From: Mangrovimonas futianensis
GTDB taxonomy: Bacteria; Bacteroidota; Bacteroidia; Flavobacteriales; Flavobacteriaceae
DNA: 64,000 nt
NCBI RefSeq assembly: GCF_021245805.1
Contig: NZ_JAJJNF010000001.1
Span: 62,001 to 126,000 of the forward strand
Direction of reading: 5' to 3'
Made by a program: the position numbers and the translations under genes. The notes beneath the pieces are model-generated. The model was not told the DNA's origin. It ran no database searches and saw nothing but the letters and a program-made list of their open reading frames with translations. Each line of letters begins with the position of its first letter. Position 1 is the first letter of the stretch. Below, piece by piece: positions 9,829-18,353 of this stretch.

Positions 9829-10380
9829 TTATTCTTTCGGTAATCTTTTGGTTAAATAGGCCAATTGTCCCATATGGTTGGCTTGATGCTCCATCACATG
9901 AAACCAAGCCCAATGATTGGACATGCCTTTATTGGTTTTTGAAAACCACTTATCATCTTTGGTTTTCATGAGTTCCTTTGTTTTGTTTCTCACTTCATTA
10001 TATAAATCCATGTAATACTGAATGGGTTTTCCTTGAAATTCTGCTCTAGCTTCATCCCCAAGGCTTAGTGCCATCATCCATTTATCCTTTTCAGCTTCAT
10101 TAAAGTCTCGCTTTTCAAAGGTAAATACTTGGTAATAGGCCTCAGTTGCGGCTAGGTGATAAATGAGTGCGCCAATTCGGTTGGAATTATCGTCCAACAG
10201 AAAATCTGTCTGTTCCTGATTTAAATCTTTCACTAAATATTCAACCCTACCCTTTAAATTGTCAAGCATGACAATCATATTCCCTATATCATGGGAATAT
10301 TCTTTGGGAGGTTCAATGGTATACTGGGCCTGTAAATTGATACAAACTAATAGAAAAGTAATAAGGATTGCTTTTTTCAT
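9829..10380 (-). CDS. Exported DinB-family protein
   Basis: A 183-residue protein with a signal peptide (MKKAILITFLLVCINLQAQ). The mature part is a four-helix DinB/YfiT-like fold with candidate metal-binding histidines (ALIYHLAATEAYY and VMEHQANHMGQLAYL). Family members are putative metal-dependent enzymes, some acting as thiol transferases, but most have no known role. The signal peptide is unusual for the family at large but common in Bacteroidota copies. It is first in a two-gene unit with the SDR gene. Confidence 0.8.
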   Translation of the reverse strand: MKKAILITFLLVCINLQAQYTIEPPKEYSHDIGNMIVMLDNLKGRVEYLVKDLNQEQTDFLLDDNSNRIGALIYHLAATEAYYQVFTFEKRDFNEAEKDKWMMALSLGDEARAEFQGKPIQYYMDLYNEVRNKTKELMKTKDDKWFSKTNKGMSNHWAWFHVMEHQANHMGQLAYLTKRLPKE

Positions 10381-10449
10381 TATTTTTTGGATTGGTTTCC
10401 AACGAAGTTAAAACAACCCAAGAGTAATCAAAATAGCCTTAACAGCATC

Positions 10450-10971
10450 TTAACGAACTTCCTGAGGAGGCGGGAACTTTTCAAAGGCTTTCTCTACAAT
10501 ATTTTGCATGTGCTTGGTGCGCTCATCTGGTGTAGCCTTATCAAAATAGGGAGAATCCATTATCGCTTGATAAATCAACCCATTTTGATCTAAAACATCT
10601 ATTTGTATCACCCGGTTTGTTTTATCCTGACCTAAAGGAATACCAACCGAAACACCACCGCCTACCTGGCCTCCACCACCGCCTAGACCCAATCCAACAG
10701 TGCTCTGCTGCATGGAATGATAATCGGAAGTTTTAATATTTATAAGCAACTCGGCATTCTCTGATAAGGTAAGTCCTTTGTTTGTCAAATGAGCATCAAT
10801 GGCATCCAACAACCTATTTTCATCCAACTCACTCAACCCAGAGTTCATCTGTGGGTAATAGTTAAATGTTTTGTATTTGGAAAAATCAATATTTCTATCG
10901 TAGTCATGAGTAACCTGAATACTGTGGCACCCCATAAAAAGCAATAGAAAAAGAAAACTTAATTTTCTCAT
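10450..10971 (-). CDS. DUF4136 lipoprotein
   Basis: A 173-residue putative lipoprotein: the signal peptide ends LLFMGCHS, where Cys is the likely lipidation site. The mature start (DYDRNIDFSKYKTFNYYP) is the hallmark of DUF4136, an envelope family of unknown function with a beta-rich fold. A Gly-rich stretch (GLGLGGGGGQVGGGVSVG) sits in the middle. It is 46 bases downstream of obg on the same strand. An inverted repeat overlaps its start codon. Confidence 0.85.
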   Translation of the reverse strand: MRKLSFLFLLLFMGCHSIQVTHDYDRNIDFSKYKTFNYYPQMNSGLSELDENRLLDAIDAHLTNKGLTLSENAELLINIKTSDYHSMQQSTVGLGLGGGGGQVGGGVSVGIPLGQDKTNRVIQIDVLDQNGLIYQAIMDSPYFDKATPDERTKHMQNIVEKAFEKFPPPQEVR

Positions 10972-10991
10972 ATCTTTTATTTTAAAGATAT
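10970..10991. repeat. Inverted repeat overlapping the DUF4136 start codon
   Basis: Arms ATATCTTT and AAAGATAT are separated by six bases (TATTTT). The left arm covers part of the ATG of the minus-strand DUF4136 gene. It might be a weak hairpin limiting translation or a protein site, but it is very AT-rich and may be chance. Confidence 0.3.
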
Positions 10992-11017
10992 AAAATTAGA
11001 AATTAAGAAGGGGCCTT

Positions 11018-12016
11018 TTAGTCATTCAACATGCCCCACAATTTATCTTTCAAAGTTTGAAGTCCTTGATGTGCCACCGAAGAAATAAACATATAATCTA
11101 TAGGTAAGATAGCGTCCAATTCGGTTTTCATCTCTGCCTTTAATTCTTCATCCAACATATCACTTTTGGAAATAGCAATCATACGCTGTTTATCCAACAT
11201 CTCTGGATTATATCTTCTAAGCTCATTTAAAAGGATATCATATTGTTCCTTGATATCTCCCGCATCGGCAGGAATAAGAAACAACAATACCGAGTTTCTC
11301 TCAATGTGTCTTAAGAAATAATGCCCCAAACCTTTACCCTCTGCAGCTCCCTCAATAATACCAGGAATATCGGCAATTACAAAAGTTTGATAATCTCTAT
11401 GTTGAACAATACCTAAATTAGGTTTTAGGGTTGTAAACTCATAATCTGCTATTTTAGGTTTGGCAGCTGTGACCACAGATAACAACGTAGATTTTCCTGC
11501 ATTAGGGAATCCCACCAAACCAACATCGGCAAGAACTTTAAGTTCCAGAATAATCTCCTTTTCTTCACCAGGAATACCTGGTTGTGCATATCGAGGCGTT
11601 TGGTTGGTGGGACTCTTAAAATGCCAGTTTCCACGACCTCCCATACCACCTTGAGCGATGATTTTTTCTTCGCCATCGTCGGTAATTTCAAAAAGGATTT
11701 GATTGGTTTCTTTATCACGAATGACCGTTCCCAAAGGCACTTCCATGTAGATATCTTCTCCATCTGCCCCCGTACTTCTTTGCTTACCCCCATGTTCACC
11801 ATGACCGGCCTTAAAGTGGCGCTTAAATTTATAATTGTAAAGCGTCCAAAGGTTTTTATTCCCTTTCATTATCACGTGACCTCCACGACCACCATCGCCT
11901 CCATCAGGTCCACCCTTGGCTATATATTTTTCACGGTGTAAATGTGCAGATCCTTTACCTCCATTTCCAGAAGCTATATGAAGCTTCACATAATCAACAA
12001 AATTCCCTTCAGTCAT
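11018..12016 (-). CDS. obg: Obg-family GTPase
   Basis: A 332-residue Obg/CgtA. The Gly-rich Obg fold occupies about residues 1-160 (GGKGSAHLHREKYIAKGGPD, GGRGGHV), followed by the GTPase domain with P-loop GFPNAGKST, switch/G2-G3 region (DYEFTTLKPNLG, DIPGII) and SKSD base recognition. It lacks a long C-terminal extension, as is usual in Bacteroidota. It is an essential GTPase linked to 50S ribosome assembly and stress response. It is 130 bases downstream of hpt-adk on the same strand, separated by a stem-loop. Confidence 0.97.
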   Translation of the reverse strand: MTEGNFVDYVKLHIASGNGGKGSAHLHREKYIAKGGPDGGDGGRGGHVIMKGNKNLWTLYNYKFKRHFKAGHGEHGGKQRSTGADGEDIYMEVPLGTVIRDKETNQILFEITDDGEEKIIAQGGMGGRGNWHFKSPTNQTPRYAQPGIPGEEKEIILELKVLADVGLVGFPNAGKSTLLSVVTAAKPKIADYEFTTLKPNLGIVQHRDYQTFVIADIPGIIEGAAEGKGLGHYFLRHIERNSVLLFLIPADAGDIKEQYDILLNELRRYNPEMLDKQRMIAISKSDMLDEELKAEMKTELDAILPIDYMFISSVAHQGLQTLKDKLWGMLND

Positions 12017-12079
12017 ATTTCTAAGTAACTGCCTATTTATTTAATGATTTTTTTATATCCCTAAAGTAAAGGGTATATA

Positions 12080-12113
12080 AAGAGGTTTCACTTTTACAAA
12101 AGTCAAACCCCTT
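12080..12113. terminator. Stem-loop between hpt-adk and obg
   Basis: AAGAGGTTT pairs with AAACCCCTT (one mismatch), with an inner ACTTTT/AAAAGT stem. No strong U-tract follows on the minus strand, so it may be a partial terminator, attenuator or processing site rather than a full stop. Confidence 0.45.
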
Positions 12114-12146
12114 GCAACTTTTCAAGTTTAATTTACAAACTTCGTA

Positions 12147-13256
12147 TTAAAGTTTATCGATCACCTCGCTTAAACGCTGGGTGATTTCTTCAATACTACC
12201 AACGCCATCTACTCCAAAATATTTATCTTCCTTGGTGTAGTAGTCTTTCAAAATAGCTGTTTTACTGTAATACTCTTTGATTCGATTTCTGATGATGGAT
12301 TCATCAGCATCATCGGCTCTACCACTGGTCTCTCCTCTTTTTAACAAACGTTCCACCAATATTTCATCATCTACTTCTAAAGCAATCATGGCGTTAATTT
12401 GAGAATCCTTCTCATCCATTAACTCTGCTAAGGCATCTGCTTGAGCAGAAGTTCGCGGAAAACCATCAAAGATAAAACCTTTGGCATCTGCATTTTTTTC
12501 TACCTCAGCATTCAACATATCAATGGTTACCTTATCGGGTACCAACTCACCCTTATCCATATAGGATTTGGCCAACATACCTAAAGCGGTCTCGTTTTTA
12601 ATGTTATAACGAAACACATCTCCAGTAGAAATGTGAACCAGATTATACTTTTCCTTTAAAAATTCTGCTTGTGTTCCTTTACCGGCACCTGGAGGGCCAA
12701 ATAGGACAATATTAGTCATATGTTGTGTAGTTTTTAATTGATAAATTTCAGGCAAATCACGTCCCAGACCATTATAGTCAAGGCCATAACCAACAATAAA
12801 TTTTTTCGGTATTTCGATACCTTTATAGTGAATTTTGAAATCCTTTTTGTAAGCTTCCGGTTTATAAAACAAAGAGGCTATGATAAGTTGTTTTACTCCT
12901 TCGTTATTAAATATTCGATGCACTTCATGAAGGGTGTTTCCAGAATCGATAATATCCTCAAGTATCACCACTGTTCTTCCTGATAAATCTTGAGTCAAGC
13001 CTATGAGACGTTGTATATCCTCTGTAGATTTCAATCCCTCATATGAAGCCAATTTTATAAATGTTACCTCACATGCACTGGGGTATTTTTTAACAAAATC
13101 ACTGACAAACATGAAAGAACCGTTGAGAATACCCACAAACACTGGAATTTCATCCTTTAGGTCACGAGAAATTTCATCAACCATTCGTTGCACAACGGCA
13201 TCTATTTCTTGGGCTTTAATAAAAGGTCTGAATTCTAAATCGTGAAGTTTTACCAC
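12147..13256 (-). CDS. Fused hypoxanthine phosphoribosyltransferase-adenylate kinase
   Basis: One frame encodes two purine enzymes. The N-terminal HPRT domain (about residues 1-175) has the PRPP motif VVILEDIIDSGNT and would make IMP or GMP from bases. The C-terminal adenylate kinase has the P-loop GPPGAGKGTQ, DGFPRT and a short lid (RGETSGRADD) without zinc cysteines. Only about six residues (LKTTQH) link them, and an internal Met at 12719 is where a stand-alone adk would start. The GTG at 13256 is preferred: a longer TTG start at 13280 lies inside the TATCTTTG promoter box. The resulting 369 residues match the size of flavobacterial proteins usually annotated just as adenylate kinase. It is divergent from purK. 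Confidence 0.88.
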   Translation of the reverse strand: MVKLHDLEFRPFIKAQEIDAVVQRMVDEISRDLKDEIPVFVGILNGSFMFVSDFVKKYPSACEVTFIKLASYEGLKSTEDIQRLIGLTQDLSGRTVVILEDIIDSGNTLHEVHRIFNNEGVKQLIIASLFYKPEAYKKDFKIHYKGIEIPKKFIVGYGLDYNGLGRDLPEIYQLKTTQHMTNIVLFGPPGAGKGTQAEFLKEKYNLVHISTGDVFRYNIKNETALGMLAKSYMDKGELVPDKVTIDMLNAEVEKNADAKGFIFDGFPRTSAQADALAELMDEKDSQINAMIALEVDDEILVERLLKRGETSGRADDADESIIRNRIKEYYSKTAILKDYYTKEDKYFGVDGVGSIEEITQRLSEVIDKL

Positions 13257-13277
13257 CGGTTTATTTATTTTGGAAAA

Positions 13278-13285
13278 CAAAGATA
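13278..13285 (-). promoter_or_regulatory. Candidate -7 promoter box for hpt-adk
   Basis: Minus-strand TATCTTTG, an exact consensus match, 21 bases before the proposed GTG start. Its own TTG is in frame and could be mistaken for a start codon. Confidence 0.55.
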
Positions 13286-13331
13286 ATCAAATGTTAAAAG
13301 TTTTGCGAATTTGACGCCACATTGTTGCGCT

Positions 13332-13367
13332 TTTTGTTTTATCACAGGCATTTGATTTGTATTTTTG
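13332..13367 (+). promoter_or_regulatory. Candidate purK promoter
   Basis: TTTTG at 13332-13336 and TATTTTTG at 13360-13367 match the flavobacterial -33 (TTG) and -7 (TAnnTTTG) elements, with a 23-base spacer at the long end of the accepted range. The start ATG is 18 bases downstream. Confidence 0.5.
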
Positions 13368-13385
13368 CCCAAAAACAAAGCCTTC

Positions 13386-14540
13386 ATGAATTTATTTTCT
13401 TCAGATTTTAAACTAGGTATTTTAGGTGGTGGTCAATTAGGAAAAATGCTCCTTTACAATACCAGAAAATTTGACATATACACCAGCGTTTTAGACCCCA
13501 GTAACGAAGCTCCTTGTAAAATTGCCTGTAACGAATTCCATCAGGGAGACCTAATGGATTATGATACGGTGGTTGCTTTTGGGAAACAGGTTGATGTTTT
13601 GACTATAGAAATTGAAAACGTCAATGTAGATGCCTTGGAAACCTTGGAAAAAGAAGGCATTAAAGTGTACCCTTCTTCTAGAACACTAAGAACCATTCAA
13701 AATAAAGCCAAACAGAAGCTTTTTTATGTAGACAATCAAATTCCAACAGCTGATTTTAGTCGGTTTGCTTATACTTCAGAAATCAAGGAAGCCATTAGCA
13801 ATGGCGGCATTCAATTACCATTTGTATGGAAAAGCGCCCAATTTGGATATGATGGAAATGGTGTTAAAGTGGTACGCAAAGTTGAAGATTTAGAAGGACT
13901 TCCCAATGTGGAATGTATTACTGAAACAATGATTCCTTTCAAAAATGAGCTTTCGGTCATTGTAGCCAGAAACCCAAAGGGAGAAATTAAAACCTATCCT
14001 GTGGTAGAAATGGAATTCCATCCTGAAGCTAACCAGGTAGAATATGTAATCTGTCCTGCCAGAATCGATGAGGGTGTAGCAAAAAAAGCTCGTGAGGCAG
14101 CTTTAAAGACTTCTGAAGCATTTAACCATGTAGGGCTGTTGGCGGTAGAAATGTTCCAAACCCAAGAGGACCAAATTTTGGTTAATGAAGTGGCCCCTAG
14201 ACCGCACAATTCGGGGCACCAAACCATTGAGGCAAGCTATACGTCTCAGTTTGAACAGCACCTAAGAGCCGTTCTCAACTTACCTTTAGGAAAAACGGAA
14301 AGTACTGTTGGCGGAATTATGGTAAATTTGGTTGGCGCTGAAGGTTATACCGGTGATGTCATTTATGAAAATATTGAAGCCATTATGGGTATGGAGGGTG
14401 TAACTCCACATATCTATGGGAAAAAACAAACCAGACCATTCAGAAAAATGGGACATGTGACCATAGTGAATGAAGATATAAATGAGGCCAGACAAATAGC
14501 CGAACAAGTAAAAAAGACCATTAACGTAATCAGTAAATAA
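13386..14540 (+). CDS. purK: N5-carboxyaminoimidazole ribonucleotide synthase
   Basis: An ATP-grasp enzyme of de novo purine synthesis that converts AIR, bicarbonate and ATP to N5-CAIR. The N-terminal motif GILGGGQLGKML, an ATP-grasp core (PFVWKSAQFGYDGNGVKVV) and NEVAPRPHNSGH (metal/ATP binding) are all present. The ATG at 13386 gives 384 residues, normal for PurK; a longer TTG frame begins inside the promoter box and is rejected. It is followed three bases later by purE, so the two enzymes that act in sequence are one operon. It is divergent from hpt-adk, placing salvage and de novo synthesis back to back. Confidence 0.95.
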   Translation: MNLFSSDFKLGILGGGQLGKMLLYNTRKFDIYTSVLDPSNEAPCKIACNEFHQGDLMDYDTVVAFGKQVDVLTIEIENVNVDALETLEKEGIKVYPSSRTLRTIQNKAKQKLFYVDNQIPTADFSRFAYTSEIKEAISNGGIQLPFVWKSAQFGYDGNGVKVVRKVEDLEGLPNVECITETMIPFKNELSVIVARNPKGEIKTYPVVEMEFHPEANQVEYVICPARIDEGVAKKAREAALKTSEAFNHVGLLAVEMFQTQEDQILVNEVAPRPHNSGHQTIEASYTSQFEQHLRAVLNLPLGKTESTVGGIMVNLVGAEGYTGDVIYENIEAIMGMEGVTPHIYGKKQTRPFRKMGHVTIVNEDINEARQIAEQVKKTINVISK

Positions 14541-14543
14541 GTT

Positions 14544-15026
14544 ATGAGCAAAGTAGGAGTTATCATGGGAAGTAAAAGCGACTTGCCAGTTATGCAAGAA
14601 GCTATTGATATATTGGAAGGATTTGATATTGAGGTGGAAGTTGATATTGTATCGGCACATAGAACACCAGAAAAATTATTTGATTATAGTAAAAATGCTC
14701 ACAGCAGAGGCATTCAGGTCATCGTTGCTGGCGCTGGCGGTGCAGCTCATTTACCCGGGATGGTAGCATCATTATCCCCTCTACCTGTCATTGGGGTACC
14801 CGTTAAAAGTAGTAATTCCATTGACGGTTGGGATTCTGTTTTATCTATTCTTCAAATGCCAGGAGGTGTACCAGTTGCTACCGTAGCATTGAATGGTGCC
14901 AAGAACGCTGGTATTTTAGCCGCCCAAATTATCGGGAGCTCAGACAAGTGTGTTTTAGATAAAATTATTGCTTATAAAGAAGGCTTGAAGATGAAAGTCT
15001 ACGAAGCTGCGAAGGATTTAAAATAA
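14544..15026 (+). CDS. purE: N5-CAIR mutase
   Basis: A 160-residue PurE, class I. It moves the carboxyl of N5-CAIR (made by PurK) to give CAIR. The characteristic GVIMGSKSDLPVM start, the SAHRTPE segment with the catalytic His, and the GGAAHLPGMVAS loop are all present. Three bases separate it from purK, implying translational coupling. A strong hairpin follows its stop codon. Confidence 0.97.
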   Translation: MSKVGVIMGSKSDLPVMQEAIDILEGFDIEVEVDIVSAHRTPEKLFDYSKNAHSRGIQVIVAGAGGAAHLPGMVASLSPLPVIGVPVKSSNSIDGWDSVLSILQMPGGVPVATVALNGAKNAGILAAQIIGSSDKCVLDKIIAYKEGLKMKVYEAAKDLK

Positions 15027-15028
15027 AA

Positions 15029-15050
15029 GCCTCGGTATCCCTACCGAGGC
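15029..15050 (+). terminator. Hairpin after purE
   Basis: A perfect 9-bp stem, GCCTCGGTA / TACCGAGGC, with a four-base loop starts two bases after the purE stop. It is GC-rich against an AT-rich background. There is no clear T-run afterwards, so termination efficiency is uncertain. Confidence 0.65.
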
Positions 15051-15227
15051 ATTCAAGCTATTAATCAATCATCTTAAAGAGTAAACTTTTAAACTCTTAT
15101 GAAAAATCTTCGGCAAAAGTAAAAAAACATTTCAGATTACAAAGAAAAAAATTTGTTAATGTTATGCTAATCAAGTTCTTAGTAAGAAAAAAAGGACGTT
15201 ATTCTGATTAAAGAAATTTACAAAAAA

Positions 15228-17261
15228 ATGAACATTTTAAATAAACCATTTGACAATCAATATCATACAGCTCCCTTCTCAAAAATAAAAAATGAGGATT
15301 TCCTTCCGGCTTTTATTCAGGGAATTGCAGATGCTAAAAAAGAAATTGATGAAATTTGTGAGAATAAAGAGGCACCAAGCTTTAAAAATACGATTGAAGC
15401 CTTAGATTTCTCTGGAGAACAACTGGATAGAATCTCAAGTATTTTCTTTAATCTAAATTCGGCCGAGACCAACGACGAGATCCAAAAAATAGCGCAAGAA
15501 GCTTCTCCACTACTTTCTGAGTTTAGCAACGATATCACCTTAAATAAAACGCTATTTGAACGAGTTAAAGCTGTTTACGATCAAAAGGAGCAATTGAATT
15601 TAACCAAGGAGCAAGAAACACTTCTTGACAAAAAATATAAAAGCTTTTCCAGAAACGGAGCAAATCTCCCTGAGGACAAAAAGCAACAATTACGTCAAAT
15701 TGATAAAGAATTGAGTCAACTCAAATTAAAATTTGGAGAAAATGTGCTTGCTGAAACCAATAAATACGAACTTCATATAACGAATGAAGAAGATCTGGCT
15801 GGTTTACCCGAAGACGCTAAGGAAGAAGCTAAACAAACAGCAGAAGCCAAGAAAAAAGAGGGCTGGGTGATTACACTGCAATACCCAAGCTACATTCCTT
15901 TTATGACCTATGCAAACAATAGGGAATTACGGAAAGAACTGGCTATTGCCTTTGGAGCCAAAGGATTTCATGGAGATGTATTTGACAACCAAGAAATAGT
16001 TCTCAAAATAGCTAAATTACGCCATCAAAGAGCCAACCTTTTAGGCTATCCTACTCATGCCCATTTCGTTTTAGAAGAGCGTATGGCAAAAAATCCTGAA
16101 ACGGTTACTACCTTTTTACAGGATCTCTTGGAAAAAGCCAAACCAGCAGCTGAAAAGGAATTTGAAAAGTTATCAGCTTTTGCCAAAAAATTAGATAGTA
16201 TCGACCATTTAGAAAAATGGGATGGCGCTTATTATTCAGAAAAATTAAAACAAAAATTGTTTGATTTAGATGACGAGAAATTGAAACCCTATTTTAAACT
16301 TGAAAATGTTATCAATGGTGTGTTTACAATCGCTCAAAAACTATATGGCTTACATTTTGAAGAAATTGATACGATTGACAAATATCATGAAGATGTTTTG
16401 ACGTACAAAGTTACCGATGATAACGGAAATTATGTTTCTATTTTCTACGCTGATTTCTTTCCTAGGGAAGGTAAAAGAAATGGTGCCTGGATGACGGTTT
16501 ACAAGCCGCAATATGTGAAAAATGGCATTAATGACCGACCACATATTTCCATTGTTTGTAATTTCACTAAACCCACTAAGACAAAACCATCTTTGCTTAC
16601 ATTTAATGAGGTGACCACCCTATTCCATGAATTTGGTCACGCCTTACATGGCATGTTGGCAAACACAACTTATCCAAGTTTATCTGGGACTAGTGTTTTT
16701 TGGGACTTTGTAGAATTACCTAGTCAAGTTTTGGAAAATTGGTGTTATGAAAAGGAGGCCTTAGAACTTTTTGCCACCCATTATGAAACCGGTGAGGTAA
16801 TCCCAATGGATTTGGTTGAAAAAATTAAGGAATCTGCCACCTTCCATGAAGGAATGCAAACCTTAAGGCAGTTAAGCTTTGGTTTGTTGGATATGAGTTG
16901 GCATGGAATTGACCCAACTGATATTTCTAATGTAAAAGTTCATGAACTGAAAGCTTTTGAAAGTACGAAATTATACCCTGACGTAGCAGAAAATTGCATG
17001 AGCACGTCATTTTCACACATCTTTCAAGGTGGTTACTCTTCTGGGTACTACAGCTACAAATGGGCGGAAGTTTTGGATGCCGATGCTTTCGAATTTTTTA
17101 AAGAACAAGGCATATTCAGCAAAGAAGTAGCTAGTAAATTTAAGGATAATGTGTTGTCTCAAGGGGGCACAGATGACCCCATGGTGCTTTACAAACAATT
17201 TAGAGGTAAAGAACCACAACCAGAAGCCCTATTAAGGAGAGCTGGATTGATAGAGAAATAA
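15228..17261 (+). CDS. M3-family metallopeptidase (oligopeptidase A / Dcp type)
   Basis: A 677-residue zinc peptidase of the thimet oligopeptidase family, with the HEFGHALHG active-site helix (HExxH) and a following glutamate region (VELPSQVLENW). Length and the absence of a signal peptide indicate a cytosolic enzyme that degrades short peptides, including cleaved signal peptides. Substrate class (PrlC-like endopeptidase versus dipeptidyl carboxypeptidase) cannot be settled from sequence; the annotation in related genomes is usually M3 family peptidase. A 201-base gap separates it from purE and a strong terminator follows, so it is monocistronic. Confidence 0.93.
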   Translation: MNILNKPFDNQYHTAPFSKIKNEDFLPAFIQGIADAKKEIDEICENKEAPSFKNTIEALDFSGEQLDRISSIFFNLNSAETNDEIQKIAQEASPLLSEFSNDITLNKTLFERVKAVYDQKEQLNLTKEQETLLDKKYKSFSRNGANLPEDKKQQLRQIDKELSQLKLKFGENVLAETNKYELHITNEEDLAGLPEDAKEEAKQTAEAKKKEGWVITLQYPSYIPFMTYANNRELRKELAIAFGAKGFHGDVFDNQEIVLKIAKLRHQRANLLGYPTHAHFVLEERMAKNPETVTTFLQDLLEKAKPAAEKEFEKLSAFAKKLDSIDHLEKWDGAYYSEKLKQKLFDLDDEKLKPYFKLENVINGVFTIAQKLYGLHFEEIDTIDKYHEDVLTYKVTDDNGNYVSIFYADFFPREGKRNGAWMTVYKPQYVKNGINDRPHISIVCNFTKPTKTKPSLLTFNEVTTLFHEFGHALHGMLANTTYPSLSGTSVFWDFVELPSQVLENWCYEKEALELFATHYETGEVIPMDLVEKIKESATFHEGMQTLRQLSFGLLDMSWHGIDPTDISNVKVHELKAFESTKLYPDVAENCMSTSFSHIFQGGYSSGYYSYKWAEVLDADAFEFFKEQGIFSKEVASKFKDNVLSQGGTDDPMVLYKQFRGKEPQPEALLRRAGLIEK

Positions 17262-17266
17262 GGGAT

Positions 17267-17300
17267 AAAGAAAAGGGTGATAATCATCGCCCTTTTCTTT
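17267..17300 (+). terminator. Strong intrinsic terminator after the M3 peptidase
   Basis: A 15-bp stem pairs AAAGAAAAGGGTGAT with ATCGCCCTTTTCTTT (one G-T wobble) around an AATC loop. The downstream arm is T-rich and is followed by TTG, five bases after the stop codon. Confidence 0.85.
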
Positions 17301-17448
17301 TGAATTCTATGCACATCGCGAAACCGTCTTAACTATTTAGCAGCAATAATAAAATTCATAATAAACTTTTTAGGTTACCTATGATTCAAAACTTTAGACC
17401 AAGTTTTAAAAATGTGTATCTTACCACCTATAACCAATACATTTAAAC

Positions 17449-17670
17449 ATGTCTAAAACCAAACTCACTATACTTAGCAACGGAAGCGTAAAAGTAGATG
17501 GCGATTTTGAAATTGTCGATAAAGAAGGTAACGTTTATGGCCTGGGAGGCCGAACTTTAGTTTCACTTTGCCGCTGTGGAAGATCAGAAAACAAACCATT
17601 TTGTGATGGTAGTCATCGCAACCATTTTGAACATGAGGCAAATGCATTTGATCTTCCACCAAAACCCTAA
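17449..17670 (+). CDS. CDGSH iron-sulfur domain protein
   Basis: A 73-residue single-domain protein with the 2Fe-2S signature CRCGRSENKPFCDGSH (three Cys and one His ligand) near residues 43-58. It has no membrane segment. Such small bacterial CDGSH proteins bind a labile redox-active cluster; their cellular role is not established, with electron or cluster transfer suggested for relatives. It stands alone between the M3 peptidase terminator and the GbsR regulator. Confidence 0.92.
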   Translation: MSKTKLTILSNGSVKVDGDFEIVDKEGNVYGLGGRTLVSLCRCGRSENKPFCDGSHRNHFEHEANAFDLPPKP

Positions 17671-17740
17671 AGATTTATAATCAAATTCAAAAGTCTTTTA
17701 AATAGAGCCTTAGTTTTAAAGGTTTTAGTAGTTTCCTTTT

Positions 17741-17752
17741 AGAACTAGTTCT
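17741..17752. promoter_or_regulatory. 12-base perfect palindrome upstream of the GbsR operator
   Basis: AGAACTAGTTCT is perfectly self-complementary and lies 10 bases upstream of the larger operator-like repeat. It may be a second protein-binding site; nothing else supports it. Confidence 0.3.
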
Positions 17753-17761
17753 TGCAGAAAA

Positions 17762-17789
17762 TAAACTTTCAATTATTATTGAAAGTTTA
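17762..17789. promoter_or_regulatory. Operator-like inverted repeat at the GbsR promoter
   Basis: Perfect 12-base arms, TAAACTTTCAAT and ATTGAAAGTTTA, flank a TATT spacer. The right arm contains the -33 TTG of the promoter, so a bound dimer would block RNA polymerase. The position right before a MarR/GbsR-type gene suggests autoregulation. Confidence 0.7.
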
Positions 17790-17807
17790 AAATATTTTAT
17801 ATATTTG
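17779..17807 (+). promoter_or_regulatory. Promoter of the GbsR/MarR regulator gene
   Basis: TTG at 17779-17781 and TATATTTG at 17800-17807 are spaced by 18 bases, an ideal flavobacterial -33/-7 pair. The -7 box ends four bases before the ATG, so the transcript is likely leaderless or nearly so. Confidence 0.7.
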
Positions 17808-17811
17808 ACTC

Positions 17812-18315
17812 ATGAACTATCAAGAAGCCAAAGAAAAGTTTATCAGCACTTGGGGGAGTTTAGGCTCCCTATGGGGCATCAATAAAGCCATGGCACAAAT
17901 TCAAGCGCTTTTATTTATCTCTACCAAACCCTTGTCTATGGAAGACATCATGGAAGAGTTAAAAATTTCAAGAGGTAATACCAGTATGAATTTAAGACAA
18001 TTGATGGACTGGGGTATCGTTACCAAAGAAATCATTCCAGGAGAACGTAAAGAATATTTCACAACAGAAAAGGATGTGGAAGAACTGGCCAGACATATAG
18101 CCAAAGAACGAAGTAGACGTGAATTAAAACCTGTATTGAAGGTTTTAAAGGAGGTTTCAAATATTGATAGCGATCAAAGTGAAGAAACAGAGGAATTGAA
18201 GAAACAAACCAAAGCGCTTCATGATTTAACCCAACAAGCCGATGACATGCTTAACAAAATAGCTGACCAAGATCTTAATTGGGTGACTAAAACATTTATC
18301 AAGATTATGCGTTAA
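17812..18315 (+). CDS. GbsR/MarR-family transcriptional regulator
   Basis: A 167-residue winged-helix regulator of the GbsR type. The start (FISTWGSLGSLWGINKAMAQ) and the DNA-binding region (MEELKISRGNTSMNLRQLMD, then WGIVTKEIIPGERKEYF wing) are characteristic. A charged helical C-terminus (residues about 100-167) probably dimerises. Relatives in Bacillus repress choline/betaine genes, but the ligand here is unknown. A perfect operator-like repeat overlaps its promoter, and a degenerate copy with the same geometry lies between this gene and the next, suggesting it represses itself and the downstream membrane-gene run. Confidence 0.9.
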   Translation: MNYQEAKEKFISTWGSLGSLWGINKAMAQIQALLFISTKPLSMEDIMEELKISRGNTSMNLRQLMDWGIVTKEIIPGERKEYFTTEKDVEELARHIAKERSRRELKPVLKVLKEVSNIDSDQSEETEELKKQTKALHDLTQQADDMLNKIADQDLNWVTKTFIKIMR

Positions 18316-18327
18316 TTTTTTTAATAC

Positions 18328-18353
18328 AATGTTTCATTTTTTTCTGAAAGTTT
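18328..18353. promoter_or_regulatory. Second, degenerate GbsR operator copy
   Basis: AATGTTTCATT, a TTTT spacer, then TCTGAAAGTTT reproduce the 11-4-11 geometry of the site at 17762-17789, matching its core arms at 8 of 11 and 9 of 11 positions. It ends 12 bases before the ATG of the next gene. Confidence 0.5.

Noticed and set aside
14286..14660. A 124-residue minus-strand frame across purK-purE
   Set aside because: Antisense to two certain genes with no family features.
15027..15227. A small gene or RNA between purE and the M3 peptidase
   Set aside because: No ORF, no exact promoter box and only weak AT-rich pairing beyond the purE hairpin.
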